From contig NZ_CP017057.1 of assembly GCF_001719165.1 (NCBI RefSeq), forward strand, positions 62,001 through 126,000: a stretch of 64,000 nucleotides of DNA, read 5' to 3'. Made by a program: the position numbers and the translations under genes. Below, in pieces: positions 48,369 to 58,783 of this stretch (positions are counted from its first letter, which is position 1; each line of letters starts with the position of its first letter). The notes beneath the pieces were generated by a model. That model made no database searches, was not told the DNA's origin, and was given only the letters and a program-made list of their open reading frames with translations. Source of the stretch: Erythrobacter litoralis. Its GTDB lineage: Bacteria > Pseudomonadota > Alphaproteobacteria > Sphingomonadales > Sphingomonadaceae.

Positions 48369-49658
48369 ATGGCGAGCATTAGCCCTGGTTCCTATCCCTA
48401 TGGCGGCGCCCCGCTGACACCCGATCGCGCGCGGCGCATGCGCTGGACCGCGACCGGGATGCTGGCGGCAATGGCGGTGATCTTCTTCACCACGCATGGC
48501 TTCGTCGGCACCCATCCGGCCTGGGGTTACGTCAACGCCTTCGCCGAAGCGGCGATGGTGGGTGGGCTCGCCGACTGGTTCGCGGTGACCGCGCTGTTCC
48601 GCCACCCGCTCGGCCTGCCAATCCCGCACACCGCGATCATCCCGCAGAACAAGGACCGCATCGCCGAGACCATGGCGGCGTTCCTGCGCGAGAATTTCCT
48701 CACCCCCGCAGTCGTCGCCCGGCGCATGTCGGGCATGAATGTCGCGCGCGCGATCGGGGATTTCCTCGTTGCCAGTCCGACACGCGGCGGCGAGGACGCG
48801 CGCTCGCGCATCACCGCGGGCGCGGCGGAGCTGATCGCGGAAGTGCTCGAATCGCTCGATCCCGACCGGCTCGGCAATCAGGTGAGGAGCGGGCTTGCGG
48901 CGCAAATTTCGAAGATCGAGATCTCGCCGCTCGCCGGGCGGATGATCGAGAGCATGATGGCCGACAAGCGTCACCAGCCCTTGATCGACGGGCTGATCCG
49001 CTGGGCGGGCCTGACGCTGGAGGACAACGAGGAGACGATCCGCGCGATCATTCACGAACGCACCTATCGCATTGTCCGCTGGATCGGGCTCGAGGACAAG
49101 GTATCCGGCCCCGTGCTCGACGGGCTCTACAAGCTATTGGCCGAAGTGCTGGTCGATCCCGACCACCCGCTGCGCCACAAGGTCGAGGAGGGCTTGCAGA
49201 AGCTCGCGCAGGATCTCCAGCACGATCCCGAAACGCGCGAGCGGGTGGAGGAGCTGAAGCGCGAACTGCTCGAAAACCCCGCGGTCGCGGAATGGTGGAT
49301 GGGCGTGTGGGAGCGCCTGCGCCGCTCGCTGATCCGCCGCGCGCGCGAAAGCGAGAGCGCAATGGGGGCGGAAATGCGCAGCACTCTAGCGGACCTGGGG
49401 AATGCTCTGAAGCAGGACGAGCGGCTGCAGGTCCAGATCAACCGGTTTGCCCGGCGTACGATGGTGGGCGTCGCGACGCGCTACGGCTCGCAGATCGTGA
49501 CGCTGGTGTCGGACACGGTGAAGCGCTGGGACGCGACCACGATCACGGGCCGGGTCGAAGGCGCGGTAGGGCGCGACCTCCAGTTCATTCGCATCAACGG
49601 CACGCTGGTGGGCGGCTTGGTGGGAATGACGCTGCACTTCATCACGGGGTTCATGTGA
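48369..49658 (+). CDS. DUF445 family membrane protein
   Basis: 429 aa. It has an N-terminal membrane helix (TGMLAAMAVIFFTTHGFVG) and the family core AFAEAAMVGGLADWFAVTAL, FRHPLGLPIPHTAIIPQNKD. A long, mostly helical soluble part follows (residues about 100-400), and it ends in a second hydrophobic segment (GTLVGGLVGMTLHFITGFM). The family (YjiN-like) has no proven function. It lies 48 bases after the pump gene on the same strand and may be co-transcribed. The convergent TonB-C gene ends 21 bases later. Confidence 0.9.
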   Translation: MASISPGSYPYGGAPLTPDRARRMRWTATGMLAAMAVIFFTTHGFVGTHPAWGYVNAFAEAAMVGGLADWFAVTALFRHPLGLPIPHTAIIPQNKDRIAETMAAFLRENFLTPAVVARRMSGMNVARAIGDFLVASPTRGGEDARSRITAGAAELIAEVLESLDPDRLGNQVRSGLAAQISKIEISPLAGRMIESMMADKRHQPLIDGLIRWAGLTLEDNEETIRAIIHERTYRIVRWIGLEDKVSGPVLDGLYKLLAEVLVDPDHPLRHKVEEGLQKLAQDLQHDPETRERVEELKRELLENPAVAEWWMGVWERLRRSLIRRARESESAMGAEMRSTLADLGNALKQDERLQVQINRFARRTMVGVATRYGSQIVTLVSDTVKRWDATTITGRVEGAVGRDLQFIRINGTLVGGLVGMTLHFITGFM

Positions 49659-49679
49659 GCAGCGTCGTCCTGATCGCTG

Positions 49680-50552
49680 TCAGATCTGGTAGGTGATCCT
49701 CGTCACATAGTACGAGCGCATGGGCTGCCCTGCAGCATCAAGCGCCGGCGTGAACTTTGCATCCTGCATCGCATCGCAGGCCGGTGACTCGAGTTTTTCG
49801 GTGTCCGTGGCCTTGATGATCGTGCACTCCTCGACAAGACCCTCGGGGCTGACGATCACCCGCATCCGCATCAGGCCCTGTTCGCCGCGATTGAGCGCAG
49901 TTCTCGGATAATCCTTCTGAATTCGGCGCACGACCGCTGCCATATTCGCCCATTCGGGCATCCGGCTGGCGCTGCGCTGACGTTCGAAATCCAGCCCCCA
50001 TTCGGCGACAAGTCCCGCTGTGCATTGGTTGAGCACCTCGAACGCCTCATCGAGCGGACCGGTCAGAAGACGGATTTCGTCACCGCGCTGCTTGATCCCG
50101 ACATATGCGACCTTGGAGGCCAGCCCGGGGTCGAGTTGGGACAACCGCGTGGTCCGATCATCACCTTGTTCGTCAGAAACTTCGTCCGCGGGTGCCAGTG
50201 CCGCCGACGAATAGATCACTCCCGGCCCGAAACCGGCCACCTTGCCGGTAAAGGGCTCGGTGCGCTGGGGGTCCTGACCGTCGAAGAAGGAAAGCTCGGT
50301 GCGCCGGCGACTCCGGAACCGGTCGAACGAGGGTCCGGCGACAGTGAGGCCGAAGCCTTCGCTGGGCCAATACTGCTCAAAGAACACGAGATGCCGGTTC
50401 TCCCCCTCACCGAACAAGCGCGCCAGGCGGCACTTGTCATCGGCGAAATCGACATTCCAAGCCGAGCTGGGCGCGATGTCGACGACCTCGGCACCCGCCG
50501 GCGCGGAAGCTAGCGATGCAGTCAGGACGAGAAGGGCATAGGTGTCACGCAT
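49680..50552 (-). CDS. Secreted protein with TonB C-terminal-like domain
   Basis: 290 aa. A signal peptide (MRDTYALLVLTASLASAPAG, with cleavage probably after AGA) is followed by about 180 residues of no recognised family. The last ~90 residues look like a TonB/energy-transducer C-terminal domain (YPRTALNRGEQGLMRMRVIV, EECTIIKATDTEKLESPACD, FTPALDAAGQPMRSYYV). There is no N-terminal transmembrane anchor like that of real TonB, so it is more likely a periplasmic protein using this fold. Its ribosome site GGAGG lies within the terminator hairpin of the upstream etfA. Confidence 0.75.
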   Translation of the reverse strand: MRDTYALLVLTASLASAPAGAEVVDIAPSSAWNVDFADDKCRLARLFGEGENRHLVFFEQYWPSEGFGLTVAGPSFDRFRSRRRTELSFFDGQDPQRTEPFTGKVAGFGPGVIYSSAALAPADEVSDEQGDDRTTRLSQLDPGLASKVAYVGIKQRGDEIRLLTGPLDEAFEVLNQCTAGLVAEWGLDFERQRSASRMPEWANMAAVVRRIQKDYPRTALNRGEQGLMRMRVIVSPEGLVEECTIIKATDTEKLESPACDAMQDAKFTPALDAAGQPMRSYYVTRITYQI

Positions 50553-50587
50553 AAAAAACCTCCGGCAGGCTGGTAACCTGCCGGAGG
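50553..50587 (-). terminator. Intrinsic terminator of etfBA, overlapping the next gene's ribosome site
   Basis: On the minus strand, CCTCCGGCAGG and CCTGCCGGAGG form a perfect 11-bp stem with a 7-base loop (50559-50587), then TTTTTT. It lies 36 bases after the etfA stop. The ATG of the TonB-C gene follows the T-run at once, and GGAGG in the hairpin's 3' arm is correctly spaced as its Shine-Dalgarno sequence. Confidence 0.88.
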
Positions 50588-50622
50588 CGCGTTGCGAAAT
50601 AAAGTCGCTTGCGATGAACGGC

Positions 50623-51552
50623 TTAGAGCTCGCTCGTTAGCTCTGGCACCGCATTGTAGAGGTCCGCGACGAGGCCGATATCGGCGACCTGGAAGATCGG
50701 TGCGTCCTCGTCCTTGTTGATCGCGATGATGACCTTGGAATCCTTCATCCCCGCCAAGTGCTGGATCGCGCCGGAAATGCCGATCGCGATGTAGACTTCG
50801 GGAGCCACGATCTTGCCGGTCTGGCCGACTTGGTAATCGTTGGGGACATAGCCCGCATCGACCGCCGCGCGGCTCGCGCCGATGGCGGCGCCGAGCTTGT
50901 CGGCGAGCGGGGTGATGATCTGTTCGAAGGTCTCCGAATCCTTCAGCGCACGGCCGCCCGAGACGATGACCTTGGCGCTGGTCAGTTCGGGGCGGTCGCT
51001 CTTGGCGATCTCGCGGTTGACGAAGGTCGACAGGCCCGCATCGCCCGGACCGCTCACGTCCTCGATCGAGGCCGAGCCGCCTTCGGTCGCGGCCTTTTCG
51101 AAGGCCGTGCCGCGCACAGTGATCACCAGCTTGGGATCGCCGGACTGGACGGTCGCGATGGCGTTGCCGGCATAGATCGGCCGGGTGAAGGTCTTGTCGC
51201 CTTCGACCGACAGGATGTCGGAAATCTGCATCACGTCGAGATGCGCCGCAACGCGCGGGGCGATGTTCTTGCCCGAGGTGGTCGCCGGGGCGAGGAATGC
51301 GTCATAGCCTTCCATCACCGATGCCGCGAGCGGGGCCACGTTTTCGGCAAGGCCGTGTTCGTAGGCGGCATCGTCGGCCTTCAGCACCTTGGCGACGCCC
51401 GCGATCTTGGCCGCGGCCTCGGCGACCGCACCGCAATCCTTGCCCGCGACCAGCGCATGGACTTCGCCCAGCTTGGATGCCGCGGTGACGACCGCGAGGG
51501 TCGCGTCATTGACGGTGGAATTGTCGTGTTCGACCAGAACCAGAGTGTTCAT
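50623..51552 (-). CDS. etfA: Electron transfer flavoprotein alpha subunit
   Basis: 309 aa. The FAD-binding C-terminal half is clear: [79 protein letters not shown] and [18 protein letters not shown]. The N-terminal half has the ETF Rossmann-like domain. With EtfB it carries electrons from acyl-CoA and other dehydrogenases to ETF-ubiquinone oxidoreductase. It follows etfB by 33 bases and is closed by a strong terminator. Confidence 0.97.
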   Translation of the reverse strand: MNTLVLVEHDNSTVNDATLAVVTAASKLGEVHALVAGKDCGAVAEAAAKIAGVAKVLKADDAAYEHGLAENVAPLAASVMEGYDAFLAPATTSGKNIAPRVAAHLDVMQISDILSVEGDKTFTRPIYAGNAIATVQSGDPKLVITVRGTAFEKAATEGGSASIEDVSGPGDAGLSTFVNREIAKSDRPELTSAKVIVSGGRALKDSETFEQIITPLADKLGAAIGASRAAVDAGYVPNDYQVGQTGKIVAPEVYIAIGISGAIQHLAGMKDSKVIIAINKDEDAPIFQVADIGLVADLYNAVPELTSEL

Positions 51553-51585
51553 CTGTCTCTTCCTTTCTAGCGCTTGCAGGCCCGC

Positions 51586-52332
51586 TCAGGCGATGCCGAG
51601 CGCCTTGATCTTATCGACCAGCGCGGCGACGTCCTCGACCTTTTCACCGGCCTGCCGCACGGGCGGCTCGGCGACGTTGGTCGTGGTGAGACGCGGCGCG
51701 ATGTCGACGCCGAAATCGGCCGGCGTCTTGGTGTCGAGCGGCTTCTTCTTCGCCTTCATGATGTTGGGCAGCGAAGCGTAACGCGGCTCGTTCAGGCGCA
51801 AGTCGGTGGTGACGATCGCGGGCATGGTCAGCTTGACCGTTTCCAGACCGCCGTCGATCTCGCGCTTGACGGTGACGGCATCGCCATCGACTTCGACCGT
51901 GTTGGCGAAGGTGCCCTGCGGACGGCCCATAAGGGCGGCGAGCATCTGACCAGTCTGGTTCGAATCGTCGCTGATCGACTGCTTGCCGAGCATGATCAGA
52001 CCGGGCTGCTCCTCCTCGGCGATCGCCTTGAGGATCTTGGCCACGGCGAGCGGTTCGACCTCTTCATCGGTCTCGACGAGGATCGCGCGGTCGGCGCCCA
52101 TGGCGAGCGCGGTGCGGAGCGTTTCCTGCGCCTTGCCCGGGCCGATCGAGACGGCGACGACTTCCTCGGCCTTGCCGGCCTCTTTCAGGCGGATCGCTTC
52201 CTCGACGGCGATTTCGTCGAAGGGGTTCATGCTCATCTTGACGTTGGCGAGGTCGACGCCCGAGCCATCGGGCTTGACCCGCGGCTTCACGTTGTAATCG
52301 ATCACCCGTTTGACGGGGACGAGGATCTTCAT
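51586..52332 (-). CDS. etfB: Electron transfer flavoprotein beta subunit
   Basis: 248 aa beginning [20 protein letters not shown], the family start. It shows [56 protein letters not shown] with the AMP/recognition loop region, and a Lys-rich recognition segment near [20 protein letters not shown]. It forms the heterodimer with EtfA. A MerR-type palindrome within the -35/-10 spacer lies about 80 bases upstream, which suggests control by a fatty-acid or branched-chain amino-acid regulator. Confidence 0.97.
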   Translation of the reverse strand: MKILVPVKRVIDYNVKPRVKPDGSGVDLANVKMSMNPFDEIAVEEAIRLKEAGKAEEVVAVSIGPGKAQETLRTALAMGADRAILVETDEEVEPLAVAKILKAIAEEEQPGLIMLGKQSISDDSNQTGQMLAALMGRPQGTFANTVEVDGDAVTVKREIDGGLETVKLTMPAIVTTDLRLNEPRYASLPNIMKAKKKPLDTKTPADFGVDIAPRLTTTNVAEPPVRQAGEKVEDVAALVDKIKALGIA

Positions 52333-52405
52333 GTGCGTTTCCTTTCCCTTTGGCCCTCACCGCAGGGATGCAGCCCTGCGGTGCATGGCGAAACTCTCGC
52401 GGCGC

Positions 52406-52434
52406 GCCCTAGCTAGCGTTTACGTAAACGTCAA
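52406..52434 (-). promoter_or_regulatory. etfB promoter with 14-bp palindromic operator
   Basis: On the minus strand, TTGACG (52434-52429) and TAGGGC (52411-52406) are 17 bases apart. CGTTTACGTAAACG (52417-52430), a perfect palindrome, overlaps the -35 and fills much of the spacer. This geometry fits MerR-family regulators. The half-site TTGACGTTTACG recalls LiuR-type operators, a resemblance from memory only. Confidence 0.5.
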
Positions 52435-52594
52435 GCAGCGCTACTTGTTCCGGAACGCGGGCGCACCGGCATCAGCGGGTCATGTCCTTGCGCTCGGCCA
52501 TTGCGAGGTCAAGTGCCGATTTTGCGTGGGAAGCGGTGATTCGTGCAGCTATCATGGCCGCGCGTCGCAATGGCGCGGCGAGGGGAGGATGGCG

Positions 52595-53131
52595 ATGGTG
52601 AAGACGGTTTGGCTGGCGGCGCTCGCTGCGCTGTCTATGGTCGGAACGGCGAAGGCCGAGGAGCCGATGGAAACGCGGCTGGCGGAGGAAGGCGCGCAGC
52701 CGGCCCGGGCAGCGCTCGAACAGGTGGAGTGGCTGATCGGTCAGTGGAAGGGGGCCGGGATCGGCGGCGCGCCCGCACTCGAAAGCTGGCTGCCGGCGGC
52801 AGGGCGAACCATGGTCGGCATCTTCGTCCAGCAGGGCGAGGACGGCGAGGTTCGCTTCACCGAGCACCTGCACCTGATCGAGGAGGAAGGCTCGCTCGTA
52901 CTCCGGCTCAAGCATTTCAACGCCGACCTCACCGGGTGGGAGGAAAAGGATGACATGGTCACCTTCCGCCTCGCCGAGATCGAACCCTGCGCGGCCTATT
53001 TCCACGGCTTGACGCTGCGCTGCGCGGATCCCGAAAAGCCGGGCGAGGGTCTGGTCGCGGCGGTGCGGATGCAGTCCGGCGGAGAACTGGTCTTCCATTA
53101 CGAGCCGATCGAACCGGACCGCGCCGGATAG
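52595..53131 (+). CDS. DUF6265-like secreted protein
   Basis: 178 aa. I chose the ATG at 52595 because GGGGAGG ends six bases before it; an ATG two codons earlier overlaps that site. A signal peptide ([20 protein letters not shown]) is followed by a lipocalin-like beta domain: [51 protein letters not shown] and [18 protein letters not shown]. The WxxGxWxG start and beta pattern fit DUF6265. The function is unknown. It is divergent from etfB; a 21-base intergenic repeat lies 20 bases after the stop. Confidence 0.82.
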   Translation: MVKTVWLAALAALSMVGTAKAEEPMETRLAEEGAQPARAALEQVEWLIGQWKGAGIGGAPALESWLPAAGRTMVGIFVQQGEDGEVRFTEHLHLIEEEGSLVLRLKHFNADLTGWEEKDDMVTFRLAEIEPCAAYFHGLTLRCADPEKPGEGLVAAVRMQSGGELVFHYEPIEPDRAG

Positions 53132-53150
53132 TTGTTCCCCGGGCGCACCC

Positions 53151-53171
53151 GCGACCGCAAGGGCGACCGCC
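53151..53171. repeat. Intergenic repeat, copy 2, with adjoining palindrome
   Basis: Identical to 39121-39141 over 21 bases. It is followed by a GC-rich stretch that ends in CCGCCC-GGAT-GGGCGG (53218-53236 region), a 6-bp stem lying after the convergent sucC stop. The whole 110-base gap between the two stops may be one copy of a longer intergenic repeat. Confidence 0.6.
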
Positions 53172-53245
53172 CGTCCGCAGGTGCCCGCAGCGCAGCGGAG
53201 GAACAGCACCGAGGAGGCCCGCCCGGATGGGCGGACCCAGACCAA

Positions 53246-54445
<1,200 letters not shown>

Positions 54446-54589
54446 CAGCTTTCGATCCCTTGTTCGTGTCGCCGGGGAGGTTGCGCGGGGCCTAAGCATG
54501 GATCGGGGCGCTTGAAAAGTCTCTCTCGCGCGGCCAAGCCTGATCGTCGACATGCCCCCCGCAGAACACTCCGCCCGAAGAACACCGAC

Positions 54590-55366
54590 GTGATAGACAA
54601 GGCCCGTTTCACACAGATCGTCCGCGAGGCGGGCCGGATCGCCCATGCCCGCTGGCCGGGCGCGGGCCATGCCCTGTCGAGCTGGGACAAGTCGCCCGGC
54701 AATCCGGTGAGCGAGGCGGATCTGGAGGTAGACCGTTTCCTCAAGCGCGAATTGCTGCGCCTGCTTCCTTCCGCGGCGTGGCTTTCGGAAGAGACCGCCG
54801 ACGACAAACGGCGCACCCGCAGCGGTCTGATCTGGGAAGTCGATCCGATCGACGGGACGCGCGATTTCGTGCGCGGGCGTAGCGGCTGGGCGGTCTCGGT
54901 GGCGCTGGTAAGCTCGGGCCGCCCGCTTATCGGAATGCTGGTCGCCCCTGCGCGGAGAGAGGAATGGTGCGCGGTCGCGGGGCAGGGGGCAACGCTCAAC
55001 GACGCGCCGTTGACCGCCAGCGCCCGCAAGGATTTCGAGGGCGCGCGCGTTCCCGCCGATCACCTTCAGGCCGAGGATTCGATGCTGGTCGCGGTCGAGA
55101 AGCCCAATTCGATCGCGCTGCGGATCGCGATGGTGGCCGATGACCGTGCGGACCTCGTCGCGACCCTGCGCTGGGGCTTCGAATGGGACGTCGCCGCCGC
55201 GACCCTGATCGCGCGCGAGGCCGGGGCGCAGGTCAGCGATGCCTTTGGCCGCCCGCTCGATTACAACAAGCATGACCCGCGCGATTTCGGAGTGCTCGTG
55301 TGTGCGCCGGGGATTCACGAAGCGGCAGTGAAGCATCTTGCCAAGCGGGCAGAGCAGCTACGCTGA
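54590..55366 (+). CDS. Inositol-monophosphatase-family phosphatase (CysQ-like)
   Basis: 258 aa from the GTG at 54590 ([20 protein letters not shown]); the frame is open further upstream without family similarity. The lithium-sensitive phosphatase motifs are [11 protein letters not shown] (metal Glu), [20 protein letters not shown] (Asp, Asp, Thr) and [20 protein letters not shown] (last Asp). DPIDGTRDF resembles the 3'(2'),5'-bisphosphate nucleotidase (CysQ) form more than inositol phosphatase, but histidinol phosphatase cannot be excluded. It acts alone, divergent from sucC. Confidence 0.88.
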   Translation: MIDKARFTQIVREAGRIAHARWPGAGHALSSWDKSPGNPVSEADLEVDRFLKRELLRLLPSAAWLSEETADDKRRTRSGLIWEVDPIDGTRDFVRGRSGWAVSVALVSSGRPLIGMLVAPARREEWCAVAGQGATLNDAPLTASARKDFEGARVPADHLQAEDSMLVAVEKPNSIALRIAMVADDRADLVATLRWGFEWDVAAATLIAREAGAQVSDAFGRPLDYNKHDPRDFGVLVCAPGIHEAAVKHLAKRAEQLR

Positions 55367-55403
55367 TATCGTCGATATGCCGACCATCCGGCACGATAAT
55401 CGG

Positions 55404-55421
55404 GCCGCCCCTCAGGGCGGC
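55404..55421 (+). other. GC-rich hairpin after the CysQ-like gene
   Basis: GCCGCCC-CTCA-GGGCGGC is a perfect 7-bp stem 38 bases after the stop. There is no T-run, so it is a weak terminator at most. Confidence 0.35.
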
Positions 55422-55481
55422 TCGCAAGGCTAGGCGGCCGCTCGCAGCGATGCGACCTTCAGATCGCACGAGCGAGGATGT

Positions 55482-55501
55482 GGGGGCGCGGATGCGCCCC
55501 C
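55482..55501 (-). other. GC-rich hairpin after the OmpA-family gene
   Basis: GGGGGCGC-GGAT-GCGCCCCC forms a perfect 8-bp stem about 13 bases after the stop of the minus-strand OmpA-family gene. No T-run follows on either strand. It may act as an mRNA 3' stabiliser or a non-canonical terminator. Confidence 0.45.
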
Positions 55502-55513
55502 AATGCAAACGCG

Positions 55514-56209
55514 TCAGTTCCCGCGCGCGGCGTTCACGTCGTCCTGCGAAATCGGGATGATCTTGATCTCGACCCGGCGATTGAGCGGTTCGGCCACGCC
55601 GTCGGCGGTCTTGACCCGCAGGTAGTCGTATTGCTCGCCATAACCCTGTGTCGCAAGACGGCTGCGCGCGACGCCCCGCGCGGCGAGGTAATCGGCGACT
55701 GCCTGTGCGCGCTGTTCGGAGAGGCGCTGATTGAGCGCATCCGAGCCAGTCGTGTCGGTGAAGCCGTACACGTCGATAAGGCTGTTGGGATAGTTGACGA
55801 GGTTCTGTGCGACCGCGTTCAGCGTGTCGTAGAAGCCCGGATTGATCTGGGCCGAACCGGTCGCGAAGGTCACGCCGTCTGGCATGCGCAGCAGGATCGC
55901 CTCCTGGTCGCCGACTTCCTCGACCTCGACACCGGTGCCTTCGGTCAGTTCGTCGAGTTCGCGGATCTGGTCGTCATATTGCTTGCCGATCACCGCGCCG
56001 GCCGAGCCGCCGATGCCCGCGCCGATGATGCGCGCCGCGTCGCCGCCGATGGCTCCGCCGAGGAGGTAACCGAGCGTGCCGCCGATCCCCGCCCCGATTG
56101 CAGTGCGCGAGGCCTTGCGTTCGCCGGTATTGGGATCGGTGACGCAGCCGCTCGTCCCGATGAGAGCGAGGGCGGCGGTGCCCGACAAAAGGATGCGTGA
56201 TACTTTCAT
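55514..56209 (-). CDS. OmpA-family lipoprotein with glycine-zipper segment
   Basis: 231 aa from the ATG at 56209 with GGAGG six bases upstream. A lipoprotein signal (LALIGTSGC) precedes Gly-zipper repeats (AIGAGIGGTLGYLLGGAIGG, IIGAGIGGSAGAVIGKQ; about residues 37-77). The last ~120 residues are a peptidoglycan-binding OmpA domain (GSAQINPGFYDTLNAVAQNL, IDVYGFTDTTGSDALNQRLS, RAQAVADYLAARGV, NRRVEIKI). It ties the outer membrane to the cell wall. The architecture matches the YiaD type. It is divergent from the CNNM protein. Confidence 0.93.
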   Translation of the reverse strand: MKVSRILLSGTAALALIGTSGCVTDPNTGERKASRTAIGAGIGGTLGYLLGGAIGGDAARIIGAGIGGSAGAVIGKQYDDQIRELDELTEGTGVEVEEVGDQEAILLRMPDGVTFATGSAQINPGFYDTLNAVAQNLVNYPNSLIDVYGFTDTTGSDALNQRLSEQRAQAVADYLAARGVARSRLATQGYGEQYDYLRVKTADGVAEPLNRRVEIKIIPISQDDVNAARGN

Positions 56210-56444
56210 TATTATCCTCCACTTGCTGGCATGCCGCGTAGTTCGCGCGGCATGTCCTTCCCTATCAAGCCTCGGAACCGGCCCCTGTTCCGCATGGCTT
56301 CCCCCATTTGCGCTCCCGATGGCAGCGCCGACCGGTCGAGCGCGGCCAGGATAGACGTGGATTATCCACGATGACAGCGCTTTCGCCGCAAGGGCGCGCT
56401 TTTGGCCACTGGCATGGCCCGGCAATTGTGCTAGCGCTTGCGGC

Positions 56445-57755
56445 GTGACACCCTTTCCCTGGCCAGACCTTCTGATCATCGCCGGGCTGATCGTGCTCAA
56501 TGGCGTCTTCGCGATGTCCGAACTCGCGATCGTCTCGGCCAGGACATCCACGCTCAAGGCCCGCCGCGACGAGGGCTCTACCAGCGCCGGCATCGCGATC
56601 GCGCTGGCGGCCGATCCGGGCAAGTTCCTCTCGACCGTGCAGATCGGGATCACCCTGATCGGAATCCTCGCAGGCGCCTATTCGGGCGCGAGCCTCGGCC
56701 TGCCGGTGGCCGAGCGGCTCGCCTTTCTGGGAGTGCCGGCCGATATCGCGGAGGAACTGGGCTTCACCCTGGTGATCGCGCTGACGACCTATTTCACCGT
56801 GGTCGTCGGCGAACTCGTTCCCAAGCAGCTCGCCCTGCGCGCGGCGGTCCCGATCTCGCTCGTCATGGCGAGGCCGATGGACTGGCTCTCGCGCATTGGC
56901 GCCCCGCTCGTGTGGGTGCTCGACAAGTCGTCGGCAGCGGTGATCGCCCTTTTCGGTATCACTTCAAAGGGGCAGTCGTCGGTGACTTCGGACGAATTGC
57001 GCATGATCCTCGCCGAGGCGACGCGTTCGGGCGTGATCGAGGTCGAGCAGCACCAGATCCTCACCGGTGTCGTGCGGCTGGCCGAACGGCCCGTGCGCGA
57101 AATGATGACGCCGCGCACCGAAGTCGACTGGATCGACGCCGATGCCGACCGCGCGCAGATCCGCGCCGTCATCGCCGACAGCCCGCATTCGGTCCTGCCG
57201 GTCGCCGAAGGCTCGCCCGATGCGATCCTCGGCCTCGTCAAGGTGCGCGAGGTTTTGGCCCGGATGGTCGAGGGAGAAAAGGTCTCGATCCGCGAGATGA
57301 TCCGCCGGGCCGAAGTCGTGCCCGATCAGCTCGACGCGATGGATGCATTGAGGGTCCTGCAATCGGCGGATATCGCGCTTGCGCTGGTGCACGACGAATA
57401 CGGCCATTTCGAAGGCGTTGTGACACCCGTCGACCTCCTCACCGCGATCGCGGGCGATTTCGCGAGCGATCGGGACGAGGGAGACAGCCCGCAGGTGGTG
57501 GAACGCTCGGATGGCTCGCTGCTGGTGTCGGGCGCGCTTTCGGCGGACGCGCTCGCCGACCGGCTCGGCCTCGAATATGGAGAGGACCGCGAATTCGGGA
57601 CCGCTGCGGGCTATGTCCTGTCGGTGCTCAAGAAGCTGCCGGTCGAGGGCGAGGCCTTCACCGACCAGGGCTGGCGTTTCGAAGTTGTCGACATGGACAA
57701 TCGCCGCATCGACAAGCTGCTGGTCAGCCGGGTCGAGGAACGCGAGGACTCGTAA
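56445..57755 (+). CDS. CNNM/HlyC-CorC family protein (DUF21 + CBS pair + CorC domain)
   Basis: 436 aa from a GTG at 56445 directly before the first helix. DUF21 membrane domain: LLIIAGLIVLNGVFAMSELA, IVSARTSTLKARRDEG, STVQIGITLIGILAGAYSG and VVVGELVPKQLALR (about residues 8-190). A CBS pair follows (MTPRTEVDWIDADADRAQIR, ALALVHDEYGHFEGVVTPVD). A C-terminal CorC_HlyC domain ends the protein (DGSLLVSGALSADALADRLG, AGYVLSVLKKLPVEG). The family is tied to Mg2+/Co2+ export; the old name 'hemolysin' is misleading. It stands alone on the plus strand. Confidence 0.93.
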   Translation: MTPFPWPDLLIIAGLIVLNGVFAMSELAIVSARTSTLKARRDEGSTSAGIAIALAADPGKFLSTVQIGITLIGILAGAYSGASLGLPVAERLAFLGVPADIAEELGFTLVIALTTYFTVVVGELVPKQLALRAAVPISLVMARPMDWLSRIGAPLVWVLDKSSAAVIALFGITSKGQSSVTSDELRMILAEATRSGVIEVEQHQILTGVVRLAERPVREMMTPRTEVDWIDADADRAQIRAVIADSPHSVLPVAEGSPDAILGLVKVREVLARMVEGEKVSIREMIRRAEVVPDQLDAMDALRVLQSADIALALVHDEYGHFEGVVTPVDLLTAIAGDFASDRDEGDSPQVVERSDGSLLVSGALSADALADRLGLEYGEDREFGTAAGYVLSVLKKLPVEGEAFTDQGWRFEVVDMDNRRIDKLLVSRVEEREDS

Positions 57756-57830
57756 CCAGCATCAGAAGTATCGAGGGATTGGACCGGAAGGCGGGCCCCA
57801 AGAACGAGCGCCCCGGACGGGCACGCGGGA

Positions 57831-58247
57831 TCAGCCCGGAATCAACGTCTGCGCGTTCTGACCGTCGCCCTCGGGAGCGGCGATGATATCGCGGGTCACG
57901 CGGCCCTTGGCGACGGTGTTGGTCTTTTCGTCGCCCGCCTGCGAACGGATGCTCGGCGCGGCGCTTCCGGCGCGGTTTAGCGCGGTGCTCTCGATCTCGC
58001 TGCGCGGGGCCGGGCCGCCGAACAGGGCTTCGAGCGCCTGTTCGCTCGCCGTGCCTTCGGCCGGGCGCGGGGCGCCGGGTTCGGGCGGGGTGAGCGTGAA
58101 ATCGGGCGGCACCACCAGCGGCGCCTGGCGCTGCACGGCGAATTCGTCGGGTCGGTCGCGGTTGAACAGCCCGCCGCCGCCGCACGCGGCGAGCATGGCG
58201 CTGGCCGAGCCGAGCAGGATCGCGGTTTTCAGGATACGCATGGTCAT
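57831..58247 (-). CDS. DUF3035 lipoprotein
   Basis: 138 aa. It starts at an ATG that overlaps the lspA stop by four bases, with GGAG upstream. The lipoprotein signal is LGSASAMLAACGGGG, then FNRDRPDEFAVQRQAPLVVP and PDFTLTPPEPGAPRP, the hallmark of DUF3035. The remainder is low-complexity and polar. The function is unknown. The family commonly follows lspA in sphingomonads, and being made next to the lipoprotein signal peptidase that would process it is fitting. Confidence 0.88.
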   Translation of the reverse strand: MTMRILKTAILLGSASAMLAACGGGGLFNRDRPDEFAVQRQAPLVVPPDFTLTPPEPGAPRPAEGTASEQALEALFGGPAPRSEIESTALNRAGSAAPSIRSQAGDEKTNTVAKGRVTRDIIAAPEGDGQNAQTLIPG

Positions 58248-58783
58248 TGCTCCGTCTCGCCCGCCTCGAACGGGCGCGGTTTCTCGCTGTTGTCGTCCTT
58301 TTCGCGCACCAGCAGGCTGCGGGCAAGGATTATGACGACGCCGATCGTGATCGCGGCGTCGGCGATGTTGAAGATGAGGAAGGGGCGGAAGGTGCCGATA
58401 TGGAAGTCGGCGTAATCGATGACATAGCCAAGGTCCCAGCGATCGACGATATTGCCGATCGCACCGCCGAGGATCAGCGCCAATGCGGCGATGTCGGCGA
58501 GCTTCCTTTCGCGCATCATCCACACGAAGACGACCAGCGCGATTCCCGCCGTGAGCAGGACCAGCAGCCAGCGCATCTCCATGTTCGTCGCCTGCAGCAT
58601 GCCGAGCGAGACGCCCCGGTTCTCGGTATAGGTAAGGTCGAAGAACGGCAGCAGGTCGATATGCCGCACCTGCCTGAGTTCAAGCGGTCCGACGACGAGC
58701 CATTTCACCGCCTGGTCCACCGCCGCGATGAAAGCGGCGATGCCCAGCCCGATCAGCCGGTTGCGCGTCGTGGCCTGGCTCAC
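58244..58783 (-). CDS. lspA: Lipoprotein signal peptidase
   Basis: 179 aa from the GTG at 58783, which overlaps the ileS stop (GTGA); the open frame further up lies within ileS. Four membrane helices are visible. The conserved boxes are AVDQAVKWLV, LTYTENRGVSLGMLQ, GGAIGNIVDRWDLGYVIDYA (first catalytic Asp) and FLIFNIADAAITIGV (second catalytic Asp). It cleaves signal peptides of lipid-modified prolipoproteins. The usual NxGxAF motif reads NRGVSLG here. It forms an ileS-lspA-DUF3035 operon. Confidence 0.95.
   Translation of the reverse strand: MSQATTRNRLIGLGIAAFIAAVDQAVKWLVVGPLELRQVRHIDLLPFFDLTYTENRGVSLGMLQATNMEMRWLLVLLTAGIALVVFVWMMRERKLADIAALALILGGAIGNIVDRWDLGYVIDYADFHIGTFRPFLIFNIADAAITIGVVIILARSLLVREKDDNSEKPRPFEAGETEQ

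Noticed and set aside
44760..49055. A 1431-codon open frame on the minus strand
   Set aside because: It lies opposite the RND pump and DUF445 genes. Its His/Arg/Asp-rich sequence is the usual mirror of GC-rich coding DNA, with no domain.
54446..55336. Upstream extension of sucC
   Set aside because: The frame is open to 55336 but runs antisense through the CysQ-like gene. The family start at [12 protein letters not shown] is clear.
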